64,000 nt of DNA, taken from positions 930,001 to 994,000 of the forward strand of contig NZ_CP162023.1 in NCBI RefSeq assembly GCF_041320275.1. The letters are read 5' to 3'. Origin of the DNA: Mumia sp. Pv4-285 (GTDB taxonomy: Bacteria; Actinomycetota; Actinomycetes; Propionibacteriales; Nocardioidaceae). The notes under the pieces are model-generated. The model made no database searches, was not told the DNA's origin, and saw nothing but the letters and a program-made list of their open reading frames with translations. A program made the translations under genes and the position numbers. Of this stretch, positions 33,217 through 43,651 are shown one piece after another; position 1 is the stretch's first letter; each line of letters opens with the position of its first letter.

Positions 33217-34134
33217 ATGGAAACCGCCGGGATGGACGTGGAGAAGCTGGCGATGCTGCGCGAGCTCGCTGAGCGGGGAAGCATCACCGCGGTCGCCGAC
33301 GCGACGTACCGGACACCCTCCGCCGTCTCGCAGGCGATCAAGGCGCTCGAGCGCGACCTGGGCGCTGTCCTGGTCGTGCGCGAGGGGCGCGGGGTCCGGC
33401 TCACCGACGCCGGCGCGCTGCTCGCCGACGGTGCGGTCGAGGTGGCGGAGGCGGTCGCGCGGACCCGGGCCAGGTTCGAGGAGTTCCGCGGCGGCGTGAC
33501 CGGAGAGGTGACGGTCACGGCATTCCCGAGCGGGGCGGAGATGCTGCTCGCACCGCTGCTGCCCCGCCTCGCCGTCGAGGCTCCGGGGGTCACGCTGCGG
33601 CTCAGCGACCTCGATCTCGCCGAGTACGAGCTCGCGGCTGCGACCGCCGACCACGACCTGGTCCTCGGTCACTCCGTGCTCGCGGTGCCCGACCCGGCGA
33701 CGACCCGCCTGCACGTCACGCCGCTGCTGCGCGAGCCGCTCGACGTCGCGGTTCCCGCGAAGCACCGGCTCGCCGACGCCGGCAGCGTCCGACCCCAGGA
33801 CCTGGTCGACGAGCCGTGGATCGGCGTCCCGGTCGGACACCCGTTCGACCTGCTGCTGCCGATGCTCGCGGTCGACGGACGCCAGCCGCGGGTCGTCCAG
33901 CGGTTCCTCGACAACCACGTGGTCGCCGCGTTCGTCGCGGCCGGTCAGGGAGTCGCCCTGCTGCCCCGTCTGTGGCGGCGAGCTGCCGAGGCCAAGGGCG
34001 TACGCCTCCTGCGGCTCGACGGCGTCCGCGCGGGGCGGCACGTGTTTGCCCTCGCTCGCCCCGACCGCGCCGAGCGGGCAGCCGTACGCCGCGTGCTGAG
34101 GGTGCTGGAGGACGTGGCGGCGGAGCTGGGCTGA
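33217..34134 (+). CDS. LysR family transcriptional regulator
   Basis: The 305-residue protein has the N-terminal winged helix-turn-helix (about 8-65: LAMLRELAERGSITAVADATYRTPSAVSQAIKALERDLGAVLVVREGRGVRLTDAG, quoted only for its pattern in parts). It also has the two-lobed LysR effector domain (about 95-300), with strands VTVTAFPSGAEMLLAP, PLDVAVPAKHRLAD and VAAGQGVALLPRLW. It probably controls the divergent EamA exporter through the palindrome between them. The effector is unknown. A leaderless start is supported by TAGCGT. Confidence 0.88.
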   Translation: METAGMDVEKLAMLRELAERGSITAVADATYRTPSAVSQAIKALERDLGAVLVVREGRGVRLTDAGALLADGAVEVAEAVARTRARFEEFRGGVTGEVTVTAFPSGAEMLLAPLLPRLAVEAPGVTLRLSDLDLAEYELAAATADHDLVLGHSVLAVPDPATTRLHVTPLLREPLDVAVPAKHRLADAGSVRPQDLVDEPWIGVPVGHPFDLLLPMLAVDGRQPRVVQRFLDNHVVAAFVAAGQGVALLPRLWRRAAEAKGVRLLRLDGVRAGRHVFALARPDRAERAAVRRVLRVLEDVAAELG

Positions 34135-34138
34135 CGGG

Positions 34139-36633
<2,495 letters not shown>

Positions 36634-36660
36634 GGAGCCACCGTCTGACGCACCACGTAC

Positions 36661-36694
36661 GACGCCCCGTCGGTCTTCGGACCGGCGGGGCGTC
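36661..36694 (+). terminator. Hairpin terminator with TTCG loop
   Basis: A 15-bp GC-rich stem (36661-36675 with 36680-36694, one G-T pair) closes a TTCG tetraloop. It lies between the groEL stop and the convergent gene ending at 36713, so it probably ends groEL and possibly the opposite transcript. Confidence 0.8.
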
Positions 36695-36712
36695 GTCGTC
36701 TGTGCGGTGATG

Positions 36713-37888
36713 TCAGAACGTGTCCTCGCCGGGGAACATCGCCTTCCTGATCTCGGTCGACTGTGCCCGGCACTCGACGGACTCGACGCCGCGCTGGGGC
36801 ACGTCGCAGTCGTAGAGCGTCCAGCCCTTACGGCCCTCGAGCCGTGTGAGCACCATCGGGCTCCCGTCGGTGTCGAACGTGACCTGAGGGATGTCGAGAC
36901 GTTGCTCGTCGATCTGCAGCTCCGTGCGCTGTCCGGTCCGGACGTCCTCGGCGACGATCGGATCGCCCGGTCGGCCGTCCCGCTGGACCCAGCTCCCGGC
37001 CAGCAGCCTCAGCCGCCCGTCGGGGGCGAGGTACTGCTGCTCGTCACGCTCGTCGCCCTTCAACGGGACGACGGTCCAGCCCTCGAGGCCTCCGCCGGGT
37101 CCGCCCCGGCCGAGCTCGCCGTCACCGGACGTGAGGATGGTGCGTCCGGCGACGGCGGCGACCAGGACGTCACCGGCCGTCTCGGGCTCGAAGAACCCGT
37201 CGTCTCGTCGGGTGTTCCAGACCCGGTACTCACCACCGGACCCCATCTTCATCTCGATCACCACGACACCGCGCGAGACGCCGTGGACGACCCCGTCGTC
37301 GGCGGGAGCCTCGGCGGACGACTTCTCGAGCGGGACGCGTCGAGCCTGCTCCGTACCCTCGGCGACGTCGTAGACGTGCACAGTCGTGCGGCCTCCGGCG
37401 CGACTCGTCCAGGCGACGACGGAGGACTCGACGTCGGCGGCCAGGCTGGGGAACCATCCGTCGTCGCGGCTCACCGGATCTCCGATCGGCGTCTCGTGCC
37501 CGTCCGGCGTCATCAGGTACGGCCGACGGTCGTCGCCCAGGTAGACGACGCCCTCGGGGGTGGCGACGGCCATCCCGCGTGGACCCCCGTGGGTGCGGGG
37601 GTGCGCCGTGCCCAGGATCGAGATGTGGGTCGACCCGACGAGGTGGGCATGGAGTCCCGAGGTCGGCTGCACGCTCACCGGTGGCTGGCTGTCGTGCAGG
37701 AGGGGCCGGAGGAGGACGGTGCCGAGGACGAGTGCACCGGCGGCCGCGGCGGTGACGACGGGGACGAGCGCCAGCCGGGGGACCCGACGGCGGAGCTCGC
37801 GTCCGGTGATCGCCGCCAGGTCGGGGGCAGGGACGTGGCCTGCCGTGTGGTCCGTGACCGAGTCGTGAACGAGCGTCTCGAGGTTCAT
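36713..37888 (-). CDS. Membrane-anchored beta-propeller-like protein, partner of ECF sigma factor
   Basis: The 391-residue protein has a short cytoplasmic N-terminus (about 38 residues), one membrane helix (LALVPVVTAAAAGALVLGTV, about 39-58) and a large outer domain of repeated beta strands (PDGHETPIGDPVSRDDG, VVYLGDDRRPYLM, RPGDPIVAEDV). It starts inside the stop of the SigE-type sigma gene (ATGA), the standard site for an anti-sigma factor. The N-terminus is too short to be a classical zinc-binding anti-sigma domain, so direct sigma binding is unproven. Confidence 0.7.
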   Translation of the reverse strand: MNLETLVHDSVTDHTAGHVPAPDLAAITGRELRRRVPRLALVPVVTAAAAGALVLGTVLLRPLLHDSQPPVSVQPTSGLHAHLVGSTHISILGTAHPRTHGGPRGMAVATPEGVVYLGDDRRPYLMTPDGHETPIGDPVSRDDGWFPSLAADVESSVVAWTSRAGGRTTVHVYDVAEGTEQARRVPLEKSSAEAPADDGVVHGVSRGVVVIEMKMGSGGEYRVWNTRRDDGFFEPETAGDVLVAAVAGRTILTSGDGELGRGGPGGGLEGWTVVPLKGDERDEQQYLAPDGRLRLLAGSWVQRDGRPGDPIVAEDVRTGQRTELQIDEQRLDIPQVTFDTDGSPMVLTRLEGRKGWTLYDCDVPQRGVESVECRAQSTEIRKAMFPGEDTF

Positions 37889-38457
37889 GCCGGGCTCCTT
37901 CCGAGATCGATCGTGGGTTGCGGGGCGAGGTCGGAGTCGGGTTCGTCTTCCGGGGCGAGCCGGTGGCCGCGTGCACCCAGCTCGGCGCGCAGGGCGCGCA
38001 TTGCCGCGCTCGCACGGCTCTTGACGGTCCCTGGCGGGATCCCGAGGACGGTCGCCACCTCACGCTCGCTCAGGTCCTCGAAGTAGCGGAGGACCACCAC
38101 GGCACGCTGCTTCGCGGGGAGCCGCTGGAGGCACCGCCACACCTGGTCGGAGGTCGCGACCGCGTCGGCGTGACCGACGTTCCCGCGCTCCGGTACGTCG
38201 GGGACCGACCGCTCGACGTGCCGCCATCGTCGGCGCCACCCGTCGCGTGCCTCGTTGACGACCATGCGGCGTACGTAGGCGTCGGGGTGGTCGGCGACCT
38301 GGACGCGTTGCCACGACGAGTACGCCTTGGCGAACGCGGACTGCACGACGTCCTCCGCATCGCTCCGGTTGCCGGTCAGGGCGTGGGCGAGCCGGAACAT
38401 CGGTGTCCAGCGGACGGCGACGAACGCTTCGAAGGATTCGCGCTCTTCAGGGGTCAT
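37885..38457 (-). CDS. SigE-family ECF sigma factor
   Basis: The 190-residue ECF sigma factor has region 2 at about 8-80 (FVAVRWTPMFRLAHALTGNRSDAEDVVQSAFAKAY) and region 4 at about 110-165 (LPAKQRAVVVLRYFEDLSEREVATVLGIPPGTVKSRASAAM). The C-terminal 30 residues (GHRLAPEDEPDSDLAPQP) are an acidic tail. It forms a coupled pair with the following membrane protein, like the pair at 11182-12599; the two sigma factors share the same order of genes but differ strongly in sequence. No clear ribosome site precedes the ATG. Confidence 0.88.
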   Translation of the reverse strand: MTPEERESFEAFVAVRWTPMFRLAHALTGNRSDAEDVVQSAFAKAYSSWQRVQVADHPDAYVRRMVVNEARDGWRRRWRHVERSVPDVPERGNVGHADAVATSDQVWRCLQRLPAKQRAVVVLRYFEDLSEREVATVLGIPPGTVKSRASAAMRALRAELGARGHRLAPEDEPDSDLAPQPTIDLGRSPA

Positions 38458-38531
38458 GGTCTCAAGGACGTTGTCGGGCGGGCGATCGGTTCATTCAGGT
38501 CGCCCGACCACGCCAGCGGGCGCCTCCGTCG

Positions 38532-38537
38532 TACCGT
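38532..38537 (+). promoter_or_regulatory. -10 box TACCGT, leaderless start of PaiB-like gene
   Basis: TANNNT box ending 6 nt before the GTG at 38544. Confidence 0.45.
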
Positions 38538-38543
38538 GGAGCT

Positions 38544-39227
38544 GTGTACGTGCCGCGAGCCAACGCCCTCGACGACCCCGCCGCGATCGACGCGCTGATC
38601 TCGAGTGCGGGAGCGGGTGACCTCGTGACTGCGGACGCCGACGGGCTCCCGTACGCCACCCGGCTCCCGCTGGTGTGGCTGCGCGACGAGGACCGGGTGA
38701 TCGCGCACATGGCGGTCGCGAACCCGCACTGGCGCACGATCGACGACGGCTCGCCCGCCCTGGTCGTCGTGACGGGACCTCAGGCGTACGTGTCGCCGTC
38801 CTGGTACGCCGCGAAGGCCGAGCACGGGCGCGTCGTGCCGACCTGGAACTACAGCCGGGTCGAGCTGCGCGGGTCGGTCCGTGTCCACCGCGAGGCCGGG
38901 TGGCTGCGGGACGCCGTCACCCGCCTGACTGTGGTGCACGAGCGACCGCGGCCCGAGCCGTGGCAGGTGACCGATGCTCCGGAGGCGTACGTCGAGGGCC
39001 AGCTGCGGGGCATCGTCGGGATCGAGGTCCTGGTGACCTCGGTCGCCGGCAAGGCCAAGCTGAGCCAGAACCGCTCCGACGCCGACCGTGCGGGCGTGGT
39101 CGCTGGGCTGCGTGCCGAGGGTGGCCCGGAGGAGCACGCCGTCGCTGACGCGATGACGGCCGACCCGCTGCGGCCGGACGTTCACTCCGACTCGACGTCG
39201 TCCCACGACGTCGGGTCCACGAGGTAG
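38544..39227 (+). CDS. FMN-binding negative transcriptional regulator (PaiB-like)
   Basis: The 227-residue protein of the PaiB family has an N-terminal VYVPRANALDDPAAIDALI, then the split-barrel flavin fold. Motifs include ATRLPLVWLR, MAVANPHWRT, AYVSPSWYAAK, VPTWNYSRVELRG and a late KAKLSQNRSDADRAGV that is conserved in PaiB. PaiB of Bacillus is a repressor acting with PaiA; most homologues have unverified roles. The GTG is six nt after TACCGT. The last 46 nt overlap the convergent phosphodiesterase gene. Confidence 0.87.
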   Translation: MYVPRANALDDPAAIDALISSAGAGDLVTADADGLPYATRLPLVWLRDEDRVIAHMAVANPHWRTIDDGSPALVVVTGPQAYVSPSWYAAKAEHGRVVPTWNYSRVELRGSVRVHREAGWLRDAVTRLTVVHERPRPEPWQVTDAPEAYVEGQLRGIVGIEVLVTSVAGKAKLSQNRSDADRAGVVAGLRAEGGPEEHAVADAMTADPLRPDVHSDSTSSHDVGSTR

Positions 39228-40060
39228 ACCTGCTCGCCGGCCCGCGGGTCACGCGCGTGCAGCGTGTGGAACGTCGGTGAGAAGGGCCCACCGAGGTCGA
39301 CCACTGTCGCGGACGCCCCCAGCACACCGCGGATCAGCTCCGGCGGACACGTGCGGTCGTTCCGTGTGACGACGCCCGGTGTCGACCACACCGGCACGCC
39401 GTTCGCCATCCCGGAGAGCTGGAGGTGGAAGTGCCCGCACAGCACCGCATGGACGTCGGCACCTGCCACCGCGGCGGCAAGCTGGTCACGGTCGTGGAGG
39501 CCGTGGTCGCGCATGAACGGCGACCAGTCGACGTGCAGCGGAGGGTGGTGGAGCGCGACGACGGTGCCGGAGGGCGCCGGGGTGGCGAGACGCCCCCGCA
39601 ACCACGCCAGCTGACCGCCGTCGAGCTCGCCGTGCACCGAACCCGGGACGAGGCTGTCGAGCGTGACGACTCGGAGCCCCCGCACCTCGCTCACCGCGGC
39701 GCGCTTGCCGCTCGTCCCGCCTGCGAGCCTGCCGACGTCGCGACCGTCGGGGCCGAGGTGGCCCGATCCGAGCGCGCGCCCGAACGCCTCACGATCGTCG
39801 TGGTTGCCGGTCGTGTAGACGTGCGGGATGCCGCGCTCCTCGGCGAAGGCGCCCACAAGGTCACGGACGGCGACGCATCCCTCGTACGACCCGTCGTCGG
39901 CGATGTCACCGGTCACCAGCACCACGTCGAGATCGGGAACGTGACGGACGTCGTCGAGGATCTGCTCGAGCGAGGCGACCGCGTCGACGCCGTCCTCGTC
40001 AGGCCCGGTGCGGGACACGTGGGTGTCGGACAGGTGCAGGATGCGATGCGTGGGGGCCAC
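39182..40060 (-). CDS. Metallophosphoesterase (class III cyclic nucleotide phosphodiesterase type)
   Basis: The 292-residue calcineurin-like enzyme has all metal-binding motifs of the CpdA group: LHLSDTHVS (Asp11, His13), VLVTGDIADDG, TTGNHDDRE, ALHHPPL and CGHFHLQ. It probably hydrolyses cyclic nucleotides or related phosphodiesters using two metals. The C-terminus (GVLGASATVVDLGGPF and on) is a short extension. The GTG at 40060 lies six nt after TAGGCT, giving a leaderless transcript. Confidence 0.88.
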   Translation of the reverse strand: MAPTHRILHLSDTHVSRTGPDEDGVDAVASLEQILDDVRHVPDLDVVLVTGDIADDGSYEGCVAVRDLVGAFAEERGIPHVYTTGNHDDREAFGRALGSGHLGPDGRDVGRLAGGTSGKRAAVSEVRGLRVVTLDSLVPGSVHGELDGGQLAWLRGRLATPAPSGTVVALHHPPLHVDWSPFMRDHGLHDRDQLAAAVAGADVHAVLCGHFHLQLSGMANGVPVWSTPGVVTRNDRTCPPELIRGVLGASATVVDLGGPFSPTFHTLHARDPRAGEQVYLVDPTSWDDVESE

Positions 40061-40066
40061 CGTCGC

Positions 40067-40072
40067 AGCCTA
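40067..40072 (-). promoter_or_regulatory. -10 box TAGGCT, leaderless start of phosphodiesterase gene
   Basis: TANNNT box ending 6 nt before the GTG at 40060. Confidence 0.5.
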
Positions 40073-40092
40073 CGGTCGTCGACCGACGGACG

Positions 40093-40929
40093 TCAGCGTC
40101 CCAGATAGCTCTGTGCAGCGACGGCGAGCGCGCGGGCGTACCGCCGTTGGCCCGCCTTGGCCCGCATCGTGCGTGCGTCCCTGGGGTTGCGCATGTTGCC
40201 GAGCTCGACCATCACGGTCGGGATGCGGCTGAGGTTGAGGGTGCCCAGGTCGCCGCGTCGGACGAGCGCGGTCCCGGCCGCGGTGTAGGTCGAACGGCGG
40301 AACCCGCGGTCCTCGAGCGCGCTACGGGTCAGCCGGCCGAGGCGCGCGGAGCGTACGACGGCGCCGCGCCTGCTCGTCACGATCACGTGGAATCCACGTC
40401 CCGACGCCGCAGCGCCGTCACCGTGGATGCTGATCTTTAGGTCGGCGGCACGGGTACGACCGCGGTATCCCTTGTTGCCGAGCTTGCCGCGGACGTCGAC
40501 GCACGGGCCCCACAGTGCCCGGCTGTTGCGGGTGCGGGTCATCACGACGGTCGCGCCCCGCGCCCGCAGCATCGCCCGCAGCCGCTTGGCGACGCGCCAG
40601 GTGAATGTCGCCTCCGGGAAGCCGGCGTTCGTCGCCGTCCCGGTCGTGTTGCACGCCTTGCGGAGACCGCCGGCAGCCACGGGCCGGTTGATCTGGCGCG
40701 GGAAGCGGCTGTTGCCGAGCTGGTGGCCGGGATCGATCACGATCGTCGTGCCCGCGAGCGGAGCCGCTGCACGTGACACGGATCCAGCGTGCGGGCTCGC
40801 GGAGGAGGGCGCCGGCACCGCGCCGTCGCTCACGGTCGGCCGCGTCGGCGCGGTGGACGCGGAGGCCGCGGCGTACCCTGCCGAGGCCACGAGGGTGGCG
40901 GCGGTGAGGGCGGCGGCGAGGCGGAGCAT
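40093..40929 (-). CDS. N-acetylmuramoyl-L-alanine amidase (Amidase_3), secreted
   Basis: The 278-residue protein begins with a signal peptide (LRLAAALTAATLVASAGYAAA, about 2-22) and a Ser/Pro/Ala linker to about 58. The Amidase_3 domain follows: IVIDPGHQ (zinc His), FTWRVAKRLRAMLRARGATVVMTR, KISIHGDGAA (second His) and TVMVELGNMRNPRDA (catalytic Glu). It cleaves the bond between muramic acid and the stem peptide in the cell wall. The region carries many Arg. The ATG is six nt after TAGCCT and is divergent from a 45-residue membrane protein with 35 bp between the start codons. Confidence 0.92.
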   Translation of the reverse strand: MLRLAAALTAATLVASAGYAAASASTAPTRPTVSDGAVPAPSSASPHAGSVSRAAAPLAGTTIVIDPGHQLGNSRFPRQINRPVAAGGLRKACNTTGTATNAGFPEATFTWRVAKRLRAMLRARGATVVMTRTRNSRALWGPCVDVRGKLGNKGYRGRTRAADLKISIHGDGAAASGRGFHVIVTSRRGAVVRSARLGRLTRSALEDRGFRRSTYTAAGTALVRRGDLGTLNLSRIPTVMVELGNMRNPRDARTMRAKAGQRRYARALAVAAQSYLGR

Positions 40930-40935
40930 CGTACG

Positions 40936-40941
40936 AGGCTA
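40936..40941 (-). promoter_or_regulatory. -10 box TAGCCT, leaderless start of amidase gene
   Basis: TANNNT box ending 6 nt before the ATG at 40929; lies 11 bp from the opposing box at 40953. Confidence 0.5.
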
Positions 40942-40952
40942 TCCCGCCGACG

Positions 40953-40958
40953 TAGGCT
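40953..40958 (+). promoter_or_regulatory. -10 box TAGGCT, leaderless start of small membrane protein gene
   Basis: TANNNT box ending 6 nt before the ATG at 40965. Confidence 0.5.
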
Positions 40959-40964
40959 GAGCCC

Positions 40965-41102
40965 ATGCTCTGGCTCCTCATCATCATCGCGCTGGTCGCC
41001 GCCGCCTACGTCTTCCGGGTCCAGCTCCTGTCCAAGGTCCTCGGACAGGACCAGACCCGCGTCCGTCGGATGCTCGAACGCCGCAAGGGCGATCGCCGCT
41101 GA
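40965..41102 (+). CDS. Small single-helix membrane protein (45 residues)
   Basis: Short reading frame MLWLLIIIALVAAAYVF, then RVQLLSKVLGQDQTRVRRML and ERRKGDRR. One membrane helix (2-17) is followed by a basic amphipathic tail, which should face the cytoplasm. Support for a real gene: a correctly placed -10 box for a leaderless mRNA, and a following gene that starts 3 nt after its stop. Function unknown; the divergent cell-wall amidase is its only notable neighbour. Confidence 0.7.
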   Translation: MLWLLIIIALVAAAYVFRVQLLSKVLGQDQTRVRRMLERRKGDRR

Positions 41103-41105
41103 CAC

Positions 41106-41744
41106 GTGGGCGCTTCCGGACTCGCCGCCGGCCTCCTCGTAGCGCTGGCGGCGCTCGTGCTGCTCGGCCTCGCCGTGCTGGGCATGGGTCTTCTCCTGGC
41201 CGGTGGGTTGTCTCGTCGCCCGGGAGGGCGCCCGCTCGTGTGGGCGGGAGCGTCGATGCTCGCGGTCGTCGCCGCTGTCGCGATCGCCGTGGTCGTCTGG
41301 GTGGGTCTGACCAGCGATCCCGACACGCTGGAGCTCGATCTGCGTGAGCCCGTGACGGCCGCATCGCTCGACAAGGAGCAGATGCCCGGCTTCCCCGGGG
41401 TGTACGACTACGGCTCGGATCGTGTCGAGCTCGTGCTGCCGGACGGCACCGAGCTCTCCTCCGACGCCGACGCCGTGACCGTCTGGACCGACGAGGACGT
41501 GGTCACGTCCGTCAAGGTCAACCGGCGTACGACCTCGCAGGGCGAGGCCGTCGACGTCGTCCGAGCGTGGGCCGACGACCTCGACCTCGAGACGCCCGGG
41601 CTCGACAGTGACGGCGACCTGCCGTGGTCGACCACCCAGCCGGCCGGCGGCGCCGAGGTGACGCTGTCGCTCCAACCCGTCCCGGACGGACGGGCCAAGC
41701 CGTTCCTCTCGATCGACGTCAGCCGCACAGACGCAGCGCCGTGA
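41106..41744 (+). CDS. Hypothetical membrane protein with extracytoplasmic domain
   Basis: The 212-residue protein has two N-terminal membrane helices (about 4-33 and 44-65), then an acidic extracytoplasmic domain of about 145 residues. That domain contains PGFPGVYDYGSDRVELVLPDGTE and EAVDVVRAWADDLDL. No known domain was recognised. It starts 3 nt after the small membrane protein and is probably co-transcribed. The 3' end overlaps the convergent M20 peptidase gene by 26 nt. Confidence 0.65.
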   Translation: MGASGLAAGLLVALAALVLLGLAVLGMGLLLAGGLSRRPGGRPLVWAGASMLAVVAAVAIAVVVWVGLTSDPDTLELDLREPVTAASLDKEQMPGFPGVYDYGSDRVELVLPDGTELSSDADAVTVWTDEDVVTSVKVNRRTTSQGEAVDVVRAWADDLDLETPGLDSDGDLPWSTTQPAGGAEVTLSLQPVPDGRAKPFLSIDVSRTDAAP

Positions 41745-42981
41745 GCACGTACGCCCGCGCGCACCGCACGACCTCGTCGATCTCGACGTACTCGTTCACC
41801 GCGTGGGCGTTCGCGATGTCCCCGGGGCCGTACTGGACGGTCGGCACCCCGGCCGCGGCGTACAGCCTGAGGTCGGAGCCGTACGGCGCGCCCGTCGCAC
41901 GCGGGCGGGGAGCGCCTGCCCCCGCGGCGGCATCCTGGACGACGTCGAGGAGCGGATGGTCGTCGGGGAGCCGTCCGGGCGCGAACGTCCCGCCCGGGAA
42001 CGACACCTCGATCGGGTGGTCACGCAGCCAGAGGTCGCCGCGACCTGCCTCGTCGAGCGCTGCACGCAGGGTCGCCTGCGCAGCGGCCACGGGCTCGCCC
42101 GGGCGTACTCCGAACCGACCCTCGGCCACGCACACGTCAGGGACGGTGCTGGCCCAGTCGCCGGCGTGGACGGTGCCGATCGAGATCGGGAACGGCAGCA
42201 ACAGGTGGGCGAAGCGCTCGCCCACGCCGGTGTTGCGCTGCGCCTCGAGCTCTCGGAGCACCTCGCGGGCGACGTCGAGACCGTCGAGGGCGCTGATGCC
42301 GCTGGTACGCATCGAGCCGTGCGCGGCGCGGCCACGGACGACGAGCCGGAACGTGAGCGACCCGGCGTTGTCGGTCACGACGTGTCCGGCGGTCGGCTCG
42401 GCGATCACGCACGCGTCGGCGGTATGACCGCGTCGCAACGTCGCGTACGCACCGAGGCCGCCGTCCTCCTCGCCGATCACCGTGTGGACCGCCAGGGGGC
42501 GGGCGAGGCGGATGCCGCTCGTGCGGAGCGCGTGGACGGCGCCGAGGACCGCCGCGACGCCGCCGAGCATGTCGCACACCCCTCGACCGTGCCAGCGACC
42601 GTCACGCTCCCGCACGGTGAAGGGATCGTCGGCCCACAGCGCGGAGTCTCCGGGTGGGACCACGTCGAGGTGACCCGAGAGTGCGAGCGCGGGCACGCCG
42701 CCGCTCTCCCCGGGCACGATGCCGACGGTGCCCCACGCCTCGGTCCGCTCGACCTCGATGCCGGGGAACTCGGTCTCCTGACGCAGGGTCGGAAGGTCGA
42801 GCTCCCAGTGGTCGACCTCGGCGCCGAGCTCGGTCAGCCGATCGGCGCACCAGTGGCTCGCCGCCACCTCGCCGACGGTGCCGTCGACGGGCGCAAGGCC
42901 GACGAGTGCTGCCAGGTCGGCGGCGATCTGGTCGGGGTCGAGGTGGGCGAGGACGGCGCTGCTGTCGACGGAGACGGTCAC
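41719..42981 (-). CDS. M20 family metallopeptidase (ArgE/DapE-like)
   Basis: The 420-residue protein has the di-zinc M20 site: His104 and Asp106 in LSGHLDVVPPGD, Asp137 in GRGVCDMLGGVAAVL, and Glu171-Glu172 in VIGEEDGGLGA. GRAAHGSMRTSG lies in the lid domain, and NAHAVNEYVEIDEV contains the last zinc His near the C-terminus. Enzymes of this clade deacylate amino acids (acetylornithine, succinyl-diaminopimelate) or cut dipeptides; the exact substrate is unresolved. GTG was chosen at 42981 because the domain starts soon after. Confidence 0.88.
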   Translation of the reverse strand: MTVSVDSSAVLAHLDPDQIAADLAALVGLAPVDGTVGEVAASHWCADRLTELGAEVDHWELDLPTLRQETEFPGIEVERTEAWGTVGIVPGESGGVPALALSGHLDVVPPGDSALWADDPFTVRERDGRWHGRGVCDMLGGVAAVLGAVHALRTSGIRLARPLAVHTVIGEEDGGLGAYATLRRGHTADACVIAEPTAGHVVTDNAGSLTFRLVVRGRAAHGSMRTSGISALDGLDVAREVLRELEAQRNTGVGERFAHLLLPFPISIGTVHAGDWASTVPDVCVAEGRFGVRPGEPVAAAQATLRAALDEAGRGDLWLRDHPIEVSFPGGTFAPGRLPDDHPLLDVVQDAAAGAGAPRPRATGAPYGSDLRLYAAAGVPTVQYGPGDIANAHAVNEYVEIDEVVRCARAYVLTALRLCG

Positions 42982-43036
42982 GTCATCAGTGTGCTCCTCC
43001 GCTCCACGTCGCGAGGCGAGATGGCAGGATCGCGGG

Positions 43037-43642
43037 ATGACGGACCGAGCGAACGTCACGGGAGTCCTTCTGGCGGCGGGCGCCGGGCGCCGGATGGGTA
43101 TGCCGAAGGCGTTGGTGAAGGACACAGGCGGAGAGCCCTGGGTACGCCGCGGCGTCCGCGTCCTGCGTGATGGTGGTTGCGATCCGGTGATGGTCCTGGT
43201 CGGAGCCGAGCCCGAGCGCGTGACGGAGGCGCTCGGGATCCTGCGGCCCGCGCCCGAGGTGGTTCCGGCCGTGCACTGGGAGCAGGGGATGGGCGCATCC
43301 CTGCGTGCGGCGCTGGCACATCTCGGTGCTGCGTCCGGCGCCGATGCCGCAGTGGTGGCGCTCGTCGACCTGCCTGACGTCGGTCCGGACGTGGTGCGAC
43401 GGATGCTCGAACAGGCCGACGCCGCCGCCGACCGGGCTGCGGTCCTCGCCCGCGCCACGTACGACGGCAGGCCAGGCCACCCCGTGCTCATCGGGCGCGA
43501 CCACTGGGCGGCGATGGCGGCGACGCTGTCGGGCGACGAGGGCGGACGCCGCTATCTCGCCGACCACGGCGCGCTCGCGGTCGAGTGCGGCGACCTCGCG
43601 ACGGGACGCGATCAGGACACGCCGTCGCCGCCGCCGCAATAG
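43037..43642 (+). CDS. Nucleotidyltransferase, MocA-like (molybdenum cofactor cytidylyltransferase)
   Basis: The 201-residue protein has the NTP-transferase opening VTGVLLAAGAGRRMGMPKAL (Gly-rich loop plus Lys), VALVDLPDVGPDVV in the centre, and ARATYDGRPGHPVLIGRDHW. It resembles MocA, which attaches CMP to molybdopterin to make the MCD cofactor of xanthine-dehydrogenase-type enzymes. The MoxR, VWA, XdhC and CoxSLM genes that follow in the same direction agree well with this. Confidence 0.87.
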   Translation: MTDRANVTGVLLAAGAGRRMGMPKALVKDTGGEPWVRRGVRVLRDGGCDPVMVLVGAEPERVTEALGILRPAPEVVPAVHWEQGMGASLRAALAHLGAASGADAAVVALVDLPDVGPDVVRRMLEQADAAADRAAVLARATYDGRPGHPVLIGRDHWAAMAATLSGDEGGRRYLADHGALAVECGDLATGRDQDTPSPPPQ

Positions 43643-43645
43643 GCT
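43640..43645 (+). promoter_or_regulatory. -10 box TAGGCT, leaderless start of MoxR gene
   Basis: TANNNT box ending 6 nt before the GTG at 43652; it begins 2 nt before the end of the preceding MocA-like coding region. Confidence 0.4.
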
Positions 43646-43651
43646 GATCGC

